NCBI GenBank assembly: GCA_964587515.1
Contig: CAZPMO010000136.1
Coordinates: 1-13,219 of the forward strand
DNA from: CAZPMO01 sp964587515
GTDB taxonomy: Bacteria; Pseudomonadota; Alphaproteobacteria; MPNO01
Reading direction: 5' to 3'
DNA length: 13,219 bases
Shown here piece by piece: positions 7,648-13,219 of the stretch. How positions within the stretch are numbered: position 1 is the first letter of the stretch; every line of letters begins with the position of its first letter. Under the pieces are notes generated by a model that made no database searches, had not been told where the DNA came from, and saw nothing but the letters and a program-made list of their open reading frames with translations. The position numbers were made by a program, and so were the translations under genes.

Positions 7648-9009
7648 TTATTCCCCGGCCTCCGCGATCTCCGCGCCGACCCGCCGTGTCGGCCATGGCG
7701 GGCGGGTGAGGCCCAGATTGTCGCGCAGCGTCGAGCCTTCGTAGGCGGTGCGGGTCAGGCCCCGGCGTTGCAATTCGGGGATCACCATGTCGTTGAAGTC
7801 GCGCAGGCTTTCGGGGAACACCGGCGGCATGATGTTGAAGCCGTCGCAGGCGCGCTCAGTGACCCATTGTTCCATCATGTCGACGATTTCGACGGGCGAG
7901 CCGATGATTTCCATGTGGCCGCGCGCGCCGGCGATGCGGCGGTAGAGATCGCGGATGGTGAGGTTCTCGCGGCGGCCGATCTCGACGAACAGTTCGCGCC
8001 GGGTGGAAACGAGCTTGTTTTCCGGCATGTCCGGCAGCGGCCCGTCCTCGGGATAGCCGGTAAGGTCGAAATCGAGCCGCCGCGACAGGAGCTGCTTGCC
8101 GGCCCGGGGATCGATCAGATCCTGCAACTGGTCGTATTTGCGCTGCGCCTCGTCATGGCTGGGCGCGACGCACACCAGCAGGCCGGGCATGATCTTGAGT
8201 TCGTCGGGGTCGCGGCCATAGGCGCTCATGCGGCCCTTCACGTCGGCGTAAAATTCCCGTGCGCCGTCGAGCGTCTGCTGTGCGCCGAAGATGACCTCGG
8301 CCGACTCGGCGGCCAGTTCGCGGCCGTCGTCGGATGCGCCGGCCTGCACCAGCACCGGTTCGCCCTGCGGCGAGGGCGGCACGTTGATCGGCCCGCGCGC
8401 GCCGAAGAAATCGCCCTTGTGCTCCATCACATGGAGTTTTTCCGGATCCAGATATTGCCCGGTTTCCTTGTCTCGCACGAAGGCGCCGTCGCCCCAGCTA
8501 TTCCACAGCCCGCGCACCACATGGGCGAATTCGCGCCCGCGCCGGTAACGGTCGGCCTTTTCCATGTGTTTGGGCAGGCCGAAACTGTCGGCCTCGGCCT
8601 TGTTGGCGGATGTCACCAGGTTCCACCCGGCGCGCCCGCCGCTGATGAGATCGAGCGAGGCGAAACGCCGCGCCAGCAGATAGGGCTGGTCGTAGGTGGT
8701 GGTCGCGGTGCAGACCAGGCCGATATTGCTGGTGTGCTGCGCCAGCGCGCACATCAGCGTAAACGGCTCGATCCAGGTCCCGAATGAATCATGGACCATG
8801 GCGTCGAGATCGCCGCGCCAGAACGACACCGCATCGGCCATGAAGAACATGTCGAACAGCCCGTCCTCGGCGAGCCGCGCCAGCTCGATGAGATGGGGAA
8901 GATTGCTCCCGGAATTCGGCACCCCGCCGGGATGCCGCCACGCCGCCAGATGATGGCCGCACGGCCAGTAGAACATTCCGAGCTTCATTTCACGGGTCGT
9001 ATCGCCCAT
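7648..9009 (-). CDS. LLM class flavin-dependent monooxygenase, NtaA/SnaA/DszA type
   Basis: This 453-residue protein has the marks of the NtaA/SnaA/DszA branch of the luciferase-like family: the N-terminal LGMFYWPCGHH (10-20), SGGRAGWNLVTS (123-134), the flavin phosphate-binding segment QAGASDDGRELAAESAEVIF (222-241) and DGFNIMPP (389-396). Members use reduced FMN and O2 to oxidise compounds such as nitrilotriacetate or aromatic sulfones. Their reductase partner is usually a separate protein, and none is encoded here, so a general cellular flavin reductase would be required. AAAGAGG precedes the ATG at 9009 by about 7 bases. The SDR gene follows after 3 bases, a clear co-transcribed pair. An inverted repeat (9057-9069) upstream may be a control site. 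The substrate is not predictable from sequence. Confidence 0.93.
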   Translation of the reverse strand: MGDTTREMKLGMFYWPCGHHLAAWRHPGGVPNSGSNLPHLIELARLAEDGLFDMFFMADAVSFWRGDLDAMVHDSFGTWIEPFTLMCALAQHTSNIGLVCTATTTYDQPYLLARRFASLDLISGGRAGWNLVTSANKAEADSFGLPKHMEKADRYRRGREFAHVVRGLWNSWGDGAFVRDKETGQYLDPEKLHVMEHKGDFFGARGPINVPPSPQGEPVLVQAGASDDGRELAAESAEVIFGAQQTLDGAREFYADVKGRMSAYGRDPDELKIMPGLLVCVAPSHDEAQRKYDQLQDLIDPRAGKQLLSRRLDFDLTGYPEDGPLPDMPENKLVSTRRELFVEIGRRENLTIRDLYRRIAGARGHMEIIGSPVEIVDMMEQWVTERACDGFNIMPPVFPESLRDFNDMVIPELQRRGLTRTAYEGSTLRDNLGLTRPPWPTRRVGAEIAEAGE

Positions 9010-9056
9010 TGCGCGCCTCTTTTTGTTAGCGGCCCGGAGAAATGTTAGAGCAAGGC

Positions 9057-9069
9057 GGAACCCGGTTCC
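9057..9069. promoter_or_regulatory. Inverted repeat upstream of the flavin monooxygenase gene, candidate operator
   Basis: GGAACC and GGTTCC are separated by a single C, a perfect two-fold symmetric site in the 79-base gap between the VOC stop and the monooxygenase start. The gap is long enough for an internal promoter, but no good -35/-10 pair was found, so the site could equally be a small hairpin in a read-through transcript. Confidence 0.25.
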
Positions 9070-9088
9070 AGCGGGACGGGCGCGGAAC

Positions 9089-9478
9089 TTACAAGAACGG
9101 GTTCCAGGCGACCTCCCAATAGAACCCGTCCGGATCGGCGAAATAACCCGAATACCCGCCCCAGAACACCTTTTGGCCCGGCTTGATCAATTTCGCCCCC
9201 GCGGATACGGCCTCTTGAAGCGTGGCGTCGACCAGTTCCGGAGAACCGACATTGTGGGCCAGTGTGAAACCGGGAAACCCGGACCCCTCCGGTGCGACGG
9301 TGATGTCTTCGGCGAGCTTGTCGCGCGGGTACAGCGAAAGCATCGTACCGCCCATTTCGAAGAACGCGATGCCTTCGGGTCCTTCCTTTCTCGGAAGACC
9401 GAGGCCGTTCTCATAAAACTCGATCGACCGCTCCAGGTCTCCGACACCGAGTCCGACAAAGGTGATATGCGGTTCCAT
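9089..9478 (-). CDS. VOC family (glyoxalase/bleomycin-resistance/dioxygenase fold) protein
   Basis: A 129-residue single-domain vicinal oxygen chelate protein. It starts with HITFVGLGVGDLERSIEFYE (4-23), the first beta-alpha unit of the fold, and ends with GYFADPDGFYWEVAWNP (111-127). Candidate metal ligands are His4, Glu41, His75 and Glu122. It is too short to be a two-domain extradiol ring-cleaving dioxygenase, so it is more likely a glyoxalase-like isomerase or lyase, an epimerase, or a binding protein working as a dimer. The ATG at 9478 was chosen because the VOC fold begins directly after it and GGGGA lies 6 bases upstream; the open frame continues 66 codons further, but that stretch is antisense to the Rieske gene. 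It follows the Rieske gene by 34 bases and is probably co-transcribed. Confidence 0.87.
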   Translation of the reverse strand: MEPHITFVGLGVGDLERSIEFYENGLGLPRKEGPEGIAFFEMGGTMLSLYPRDKLAEDITVAPEGSGFPGFTLAHNVGSPELVDATLQEAVSAGAKLIKPGQKVFWGGYSGYFADPDGFYWEVAWNPFL

Positions 9479-9512
9479 TTCTGATCCCCGGCGACCAACG
9501 CATCGTCGGGCG

Positions 9513-10580
9513 CTAGGCCACTTTCTCCGCTTTTTGTTCGGCGCCGTACAGCCGCCGGATGACGCGCCGCATCTTGAGCAAGCCTTCGTCGGCCGGAATT
9601 GTTCCGCGCGGATTGGCGTCGCGCTCGATCGCGTCCGGGTCAAGGTCGATCGCGCGTTGCTGAGCCTCGTAAACATCGAGATCCTCGATGATGACGTCGC
9701 GGATCGCGTCCTGGAAATTATCGAGCTTGGCCGCCTCGATGAGCTCGGCCGGATGCGTCACCGCCCAAAACTGGTGGGTGGTGGTGTCGGTTTCCGGCGT
9801 CATGGCGTGGTAGACCTGAAACCCCCATTTTCCCTGGCTGACATTGGGCTCGTCTCCCTGCACGCCGGTACCCGCGTCGTCGGACCCGTTGTTGATCAGG
9901 ATGAATGACGGCGGCAGGAAGGTGCTGATCTGCCAGCGGTCGATATTGTTTGAGTAGCCCGCATAATCGACGAAGGCGGGCGCCGGCGGGATGTCCAGCA
10001 TAGTGCGCCGGATACGGACCCGATCGCCTTCGAGTTCCTCGGTCGACAGCGAAGCGTCTTCCGCGACCGCCGCGTTGCCGGTGGTCGAGGAATGCACATA
10101 GCTGAGATGGGACAGATCCAGCAGATTATCCAGGATGAGCCGGTAGCCGCATTTCGCGAGGCACTGCCCGGTGACCGCTTCCCAATTGGGATCGTCGAGC
10201 CGGAAATGATAATCGGGAACCGGCGTTTCGGCCGCGAGGTTCGGATCGCCCGGCCAGATGAAAACCCAGCCGTGGCGTTCGGCCACCGGATAGTTCCGTA
10301 CCCGGGCCCAGGACGGGATCTCGGTCTGGCCCGGTAAATGCGTGCATGCCCCGGCGCCGTCAAAAACCATGCCGTGATAGCCGCACTGGACGGTATCGCC
10401 GATCAGGGCGCCTTCGCTGAGGGGCAAATTCCGATGCGGACAGCGGTTCTCGAGCGCAATCGGCGCGCCGTCTTCCTTGCGGAACAGCACCACGTAATCG
10501 TTCAGCAAAACGCGCGCGAGCGGCGTCCGGTTGACGTCTTTTGCCCAGGCCGCGACATACCATCGGTTTTTCAGAATCAT
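9513..10580 (-). CDS. Rieske non-heme iron oxygenase, VanA-like oxygenase subunit
   Basis: A 355-residue aromatic-ring-type oxygenase subunit. The N-terminal Rieske [2Fe-2S] domain has Cys47-x-His49 and Cys66-x2-His69. The catalytic domain has DNLLDLSHLSYVH (151-163), giving bridging Asp155 and iron ligands His158 and His163; the acidic ligand is probably within IIEDLDVYEAQQ (297-308). Length and layout resemble the oxygenases of vanillate and dicamba O-demethylases, which remove methyl groups or monohydroxylate aromatics in the cytoplasm. These need a ferredoxin or ferredoxin-reductase partner, which is not encoded here. AGGGGA lies 7 bases before the ATG at 10580. A palindromic site lies in the 107-base upstream gap, so this gene and the VOC gene may have their own regulated promoter. 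Substrate unknown; a VanA assignment by name would be too specific. Confidence 0.93.
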   Translation of the reverse strand: MILKNRWYVAAWAKDVNRTPLARVLLNDYVVLFRKEDGAPIALENRCPHRNLPLSEGALIGDTVQCGYHGMVFDGAGACTHLPGQTEIPSWARVRNYPVAERHGWVFIWPGDPNLAAETPVPDYHFRLDDPNWEAVTGQCLAKCGYRLILDNLLDLSHLSYVHSSTTGNAAVAEDASLSTEELEGDRVRIRRTMLDIPPAPAFVDYAGYSNNIDRWQISTFLPPSFILINNGSDDAGTGVQGDEPNVSQGKWGFQVYHAMTPETDTTTHQFWAVTHPAELIEAAKLDNFQDAIRDVIIEDLDVYEAQQRAIDLDPDAIERDANPRGTIPADEGLLKMRRVIRRLYGAEQKAEKVA

Positions 10581-10607
10581 GCTATTTCCCCTGTCGAACG
10601 AATTAAG

Positions 10608-10634
10608 CAGTATACTGATTAACAGTATGCTGAT
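10608..10634 (-). promoter_or_regulatory. Candidate operator/promoter of the Rieske oxygenase gene
   Basis: Two copies of CAGTATnCTGAT (10608-10619 and 10623-10634) lie 15 bases apart. The same bases also form an inverted repeat: AGTATACTG and CAGTATGCT around ATTAA, with one mismatch, and the left copy contains the perfect palindrome CAGTATACTG. On the - strand TATACT within the left copy could serve as the -10, with a poor TTCATC 17 bases upstream. Such a site 28 bases before the start codon is well placed for a dimeric repressor of the TetR, MarR or GntR type. No regulator gene is in the window. Confidence 0.45.
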
Positions 10635-10687
10635 GAAAATTATTTACGCAAGCATTTTATGGCGGTCGTCGATTGCCGTCACTGTTC

Positions 10688-11863
10688 TTACGCAAACCCG
10701 CGTTCTTCCAGCCAGCCGGCACAGATCGACACCGCTTCGGCGAGCTGTTCGGGCTGGCCCAGGTAATAATGGGTTGCGCCCTCGATCACGCGATAGGTCT
10801 TGTCGGCGCTGGCCGCGGCTTCGTGGATGAGACGGGTGTGGCTGGCCGGGGCGGCGTCGTCGGCGCCGTTTTCGATGCTCAGGAAGGGCACCGATATTCC
10901 CTTCGCGCCGGTCGGCCCGTCGGCCCGCGAATCATCATAGGACCATTGCGACAGCCAGCCGCGCAACGTGCAGAACCGCGCCAGACCCACCGGCCCCACG
11001 TTGACGGCGCGCGGATCGCCCAGATAGCACCAGCCTGGGCGCCGTCCGTTGGGATCGACGGCGGGGTCGAGCCAGCGCGGATCGGCCATGGTGCGGTGGA
11101 CCACGAAGCCGCGCTCATTCTCGCCGTCGTCGCGGTGGCGCAACTCCTCCAAGGTCTCGCGCACCCAGGCGGTGATCTTGCGGTTGCGCGCCAGTTGCGC
11201 GGCCCGGTACCGCGCCAAGAAATCAGCCGAAAATGGCGGCTGGTTGGGGTTTTCCGGGTGGTAGAGATCGAGCTCTAACTCCCGGTCATCGGGGTGGAAT
11301 TCATCCCGCACCGAGGCGTCGAGCCATTCGGTCAGTGTCTTGGCCCGGCTGATATGGGCGGCGATGAACAGGGTGGCGTCGGCCGGCGTCAGTTGGGCGG
11401 CGGCGAGATCGATCGGGTCGCCGGCTGGGGTTTCGGTGATCGTCGGATTCTCCGCCTGGGCCTGATAGAACAGCGAAAGCGAACCGCCGCCGCTCCAGCC
11501 GGCCAGCACCACATTCCGGTAGCCCAGTGTCTCGCGCGCATAGCGGACATAGGCGCCAAGATCGACGGCGACCTTTTCCATGATCAGGGCTGTGTCGTTC
11601 TTGGCGTATCGGCTGGCGCAGCACATGATGTGCAAACCCGCCCGCGCCAGGGCGGCCGGCATGGGCAACAGGTTCAGGGTCGAGGACGGGTGCATGAAAA
11701 GAAGGACGGTGTCGGCGGCGCGCCCGCGCGGCACCAGACGCTGGCCTTCCAGGAACACCGTGCCCTGACTGCCCGCGAAGCCATAGGTTTCGGTAAACGC
11801 CGCGCTCTCGTCGAACTCCACGATCACCGGCACGCGGTCGAATTCGTATGTGTCTCCGGTCAT
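10688..11863 (-). CDS. Alpha/beta hydrolase
   Basis: A 391-residue alpha/beta-hydrolase. The nucleophile elbow GWSGGG (122-127) gives Ser124; the acid is probably Asp335 or Asp336 in ENGADDAAP, and the base His365 in GATHYYLG. An early strand (TVLLFMHPSS, 52-61) fits the oxyanion-hole region. An insertion of roughly 150 residues after the elbow (about 170-325) would form a large lid. No signal peptide is visible, so it is probably cytoplasmic. The reaction is likely hydrolysis of an ester, lactone, amide or C-C bond. GGGAGG lies about 14 bases and AGGAAAG nearer the ATG at 11863, so translation should be efficient. It is the first gene of the - strand cluster, 107 bases upstream of the Rieske oxygenase, which suggests a part in the same pathway without proving it. 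Confidence 0.88.
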   Translation of the reverse strand: MTGDTYEFDRVPVIVEFDESAAFTETYGFAGSQGTVFLEGQRLVPRGRAADTVLLFMHPSSTLNLLPMPAALARAGLHIMCCASRYAKNDTALIMEKVAVDLGAYVRYARETLGYRNVVLAGWSGGGSLSLFYQAQAENPTITETPAGDPIDLAAAQLTPADATLFIAAHISRAKTLTEWLDASVRDEFHPDDRELELDLYHPENPNQPPFSADFLARYRAAQLARNRKITAWVRETLEELRHRDDGENERGFVVHRTMADPRWLDPAVDPNGRRPGWCYLGDPRAVNVGPVGLARFCTLRGWLSQWSYDDSRADGPTGAKGISVPFLSIENGADDAAPASHTRLIHEAAASADKTYRVIEGATHYYLGQPEQLAEAVSICAGWLEERGFA

Positions 11864-12119
11864 GACTTCTTTCCTCCCGTTGTTTCCCGGACCATGGGCC
11901 CCGCGCCAAAAATCCGGGGATTCAAGCCGCGTTCCATCGAAATCTTAATCAACGACGCCGCGTGGAATTATTTCTTTGGTGAACGAAAATAAATCATAAT
12001 TATCAGTAAAATTTTAGAGGAGTTTTCTCAAAATACCCGCTGTCATATAGCTGAGTAGTGGCATAGCGACGGAGGTCGCCCCGACAGGGCGCCCGGCTGT
12101 GACAAGGAGTAGTATTTAT
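11864..12119. other. Divergent intergenic region with AT-rich core and hairpins
   Basis: No gene is seen between the hydrolase and the acidic-protein gene. The middle (about 11940-12040) is markedly AT-rich compared with its surroundings, as expected for promoters on both strands. For the + gene, TATAGC (12046-12051) is a possible -10, without a clear -35. The presumed leader then contains two small hairpins, GCGAC-GGAG-GTCGC (12066-12079) and CGCCC-CGACA-GGGCG (12077-12091). They share three bases and so cannot both form completely. The ribosome site AAGGAG is at 12104-12109. Confidence 0.4.
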
Positions 12120-12773
12120 ATGCACGCCATTCATCCCTCTATGAATCACGCGGGCGCCACGGAGCGCCCCGGCAACCGGCCTCAAATACCGACGGCCCAA
12201 ACAACCACCACCCCGCCGGCGGGCTCAGCCACGGTCACCGACCAGATCACCCTGAGCCCCGCGGCGAAAGCCTTCCTGGAAGGCGCCGGTCCCGGCAAAT
12301 CGGGGAATTCACCGGCTCATGCCGCCCGCGCGCTGATCGCGGAGAACCCCGGTCTCGCCGGCATGTCGTTCGGCAAAATCGTATCCGGCCTGAACCACGG
12401 CGTCGACTTCACCGCCGCGGCTGCGCCCACCGACGAGGGTAGCGACATCCCGGCCGGCGATGATGTGCCGCCGGACGGCGCCGATGCCGGTTCGCTCGAT
12501 CCGCTTGCCGGCGCACCCGACCCCACCGCGCCGGTCACCGATGAGACAGGCACGCCGGTCGCGCCGGTCGTCGTCGGGGATGGTGGAGAAGAGACCACGG
12601 GCGGAACCACGACCGCCGAAGCCGGTACGGGCGACCCGGTTCTGTTCCCCGATGCCGAAACCATCGTCGATCCCAATCCCGAGGCCAGCCTCCTGGAATC
12701 ATTGAGCGACGCCATCGACGATGCCAATGACGAGAACCAAGATGGTGCGGACGGGGTCGATATCGCGACCTGA
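12120..12773 (+). CDS. Hypothetical acidic, low-complexity protein
   Basis: A 217-residue protein of no recognised family. Residues 1-40 are rich in Pro and Thr. Residues about 41-96 contain the only likely folded part, with QITLSPAAKAFLEG (42-55) and a helical stretch ARALIAENPGLAGMSFGKIV (69-88). From residue 87 to the end there is no Lys or Arg against about 30 Asp and Glu, with many Pro, Gly and Thr, so this tail is probably disordered. There is no Cys, Trp or Tyr. The end (DENQDG, 204-209) resembles part of a calcium-binding loop but is incomplete. There is no signal peptide or membrane segment. The ATG at 12120 is preferred over an in-frame GTG at 12099 because AAGGAG lies 10 bases before it. 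It is transcribed alone, away from the enzyme cluster. No function is proposed. Confidence 0.75.
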   Translation: MHAIHPSMNHAGATERPGNRPQIPTAQTTTTPPAGSATVTDQITLSPAAKAFLEGAGPGKSGNSPAHAARALIAENPGLAGMSFGKIVSGLNHGVDFTAAAAPTDEGSDIPAGDDVPPDGADAGSLDPLAGAPDPTAPVTDETGTPVAPVVVGDGGEETTGGTTTAEAGTGDPVLFPDAETIVDPNPEASLLESLSDAIDDANDENQDGADGVDIAT

Positions 12774-12820
12774 TCCGTCATAGAAGCTCACGTGAAACTC
12801 CGGTTTCAATTCTCATGATT

Positions 12821-12851
12821 GAACGGCGCCGCCCCGGGGGCGGCGTCGTTC
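12821..12851 (+). terminator. Terminator-like GC-rich hairpin after the acidic-protein gene
   Basis: A 13-base stem with one G-T wobble (12821-12833 with 12839-12851) is closed by CCGGG, 47 bases after the stop codon. The stem is strong, but the following bases (GTCATTGATAG) do not form a clear T run, so efficiency as an intrinsic terminator is uncertain. Confidence 0.55.
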
Positions 12852-13046
12852 GTCATTGATAGATTAGGGGGAATTGCGGAAACCGGGATTTCTTATCGTC
12901 GTTTCCAAAATTCGGCGCACAAGTTCAGGAGCCGTGTTTCCGCGCCGGCCGGTCTGCCGGCCAGCCACCAGAAAGCCAATAACGAGCCGCCATATTCTTT
13001 TAGAAACAATGAGTTAGATCAACATCAAAGGGATAATGGCAAAAAT
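12852..13046. other. Gene-free stretch
   Basis: No credible gene was found here, and the whole gap from 12774 to 13095 lacks one. It holds a small GC hairpin (GGCCGG-TCTG-CCGGCC at 12947-12962) with no T run. Base composition drops towards AT from about 12980 on, as the tRNA remnant is approached. A short open frame through this stretch that ends inside the tRNA fragment is not considered a gene. Confidence 0.5.
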
Positions 13047-13078
13047 AAAGGCCTAACGCTGTGTTGCGTTAAGCCTTT
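13037..13078 (-). terminator. Intrinsic terminator downstream of the tRNA-Lys fragment
   Basis: On the - strand AAAGGCTTAACGC (13078-13066), loop AACACA and GCGTTAGGCCTTT (13059-13047) form a 13-base stem with one mismatch, followed by ATTTTTGCC. It begins 17 bases after the CCA end of the tRNA fragment, the usual place for a tRNA gene's own terminator. This suggests that the flank to the left of the tRNA fragment is the original chromosomal downstream sequence. Confidence 0.7.
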
Positions 13079-13095
13079 GGAACTACTTAGAAAAA

Positions 13096-13142
13096 TGGTG
13101 GGCGCACAAGGACTCGAACCTTGGACCCGCTGATTAAGAGTC
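13096..13142 (-). tRNA. 3' fragment of tRNA-Lys(CTT), probable attachment-site core
   Basis: Read on the - strand, the fragment ends in an encoded CCA (13098-13096) preceded by discriminator A, the 3' acceptor strand TGCGCCC (13106-13100), a complete T arm with 5-base stem and loop TTCGAGT (13123-13107), a 5-base variable loop (13128-13124), the anticodon-stem 3' strand TCAGC and the loop CTCTTAA with anticodon CTT (plus-strand 13136-13138). Only two bases of the 5' anticodon stem match before the sequence diverges at 13143. The D arm and 5' acceptor strand are absent, so no functional tRNA can be made. Tyrosine-recombinase elements typically integrate within tRNA genes between anticodon loop and 3' end and leave exactly such a duplicate at their distal end. 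Confidence 0.85.
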
Positions 13143-13155
13143 TCAAGTTCAATAA

Positions 13156-13190
13156 TTCGATGATTTGCGATGAATTTCGATATTTTGCGA
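13156..13190 (+). repeat. Direct 15-base repeats, 20-base period, next to the tRNA fragment
   Basis: TTCGATGATTTGCGA (13156-13170) and TTCGATATTTTGCGA (13176-13190) agree at 13 of 15 positions and start 20 bases apart, about two helical turns. They lie in strongly AT-rich DNA immediately beyond the end of tRNA homology. Direct repeats at such a place and spacing resemble arm-type sites of a tyrosine recombinase or binding sites of an excision factor. This reading is inference; no integrase gene is in the window. Confidence 0.5.
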
Positions 13191-13219
13191 AATTCTCCCA
13201 TTAATCGACCTTTTTTAGT

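Noticed and set aside
6796..8787. 663-codon open frame on the + strand opposite the SDR and monooxygenase genes
   Set aside because: It spans two well-supported - strand genes and overlaps the cupin end; the translation has the composition of an antisense frame.
9089..9478. Extradiol ring-cleavage dioxygenase
   Set aside because: One VOC domain of 129 residues is too short for the usual two-domain extradiol enzymes, and the iron ligand triad cannot be assigned with confidence.
9479..9676. Longer N-terminus for the VOC protein
   Set aside because: The extra 66 residues are antisense to the Rieske gene on the same DNA, out of its frame, and look nothing like a VOC domain.
12717..12773. EF-hand or dockerin-type calcium loop at the end of the acidic protein
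   Set aside because: DENQDG fits the start of such a loop, but the required hydrophobic position and the final acidic ligand are missing.
12819..13133. 104-codon open frame on the + strand
   Set aside because: It crosses two hairpins and ends inside the tRNA fragment; the final MVGAQGLEPWTR is the well-known spurious translation of a tRNA 3' end.
13143..13219. Remaining 5' half of tRNA-Lys, or a CRISPR array
   Set aside because: No D arm or acceptor 5' strand can be found, and only two imperfect 15-base repeats are present, which is too few and too short for CRISPR.

Overview
The window reads as GC-rich alphaproteobacterial DNA. The inference rests on protein families and on a dispersed palindromic repeat (21-57) of a type common between alphaproteobacterial genes; no rRNA or other phylogenetic marker is present, so the genus cannot be named. 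Ten of the eleven genes encode enzymes of the kind used to activate, oxidise, reduce or hydrolyse small organic molecules. No transporter, transcriptional regulator, transposase or integrase gene is visible.

Layout. At the left (102-2751, + strand) an AMP-forming acyl-CoA ligase is followed closely by a zinc-free MDR quinone/enoyl reductase, and the pair ends in a strong intrinsic terminator. Convergent to it (2814-3755, - strand) lies a stand-alone diiron protein whose metal-ligand spacing matches AurF-type oxygenases. A 243-base divergent region with several palindromes separates it from a two-gene + unit (3999-6868): a xanthine dehydrogenase-family molybdopterin subunit and a cupin starting 2 bases after its stop.

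From 11863 leftwards runs a five-gene - strand cluster, in transcription order: alpha/beta hydrolase, Rieske non-heme iron oxygenase, short VOC protein, NtaA/DszA-type flavin monooxygenase and an SDR protein. Gaps are 107, 34, 79 and 3 bases. The two oxygenases, the hydrolase and the SDR suggest stepwise oxidation and hydrolysis of an aromatic or heteroatom-bearing substrate. The SDR, however, lacks the catalytic Ser and Tyr of its family, and no flavin reductase or Rieske reductase is encoded here. The substrate cannot be read from sequence.

At the right end the character changes. A 217-residue acidic, probably disordered protein of unknown function (12120-12773) has its own ribosome binding site and a terminator-like hairpin. 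It is followed by about 320 gene-free bases. At 13096-13142 lies exactly the 3' part of a tRNA-Lys(CTT) gene on the - strand, cut off just inside the anticodon stem and followed by AT-rich DNA with two 15-base direct repeats 20 bases apart. This looks like the distal attachment site of an integrated element whose body would lie beyond the right edge. A - strand terminator directly downstream of the tRNA fragment supports the left side being the original chromosome.
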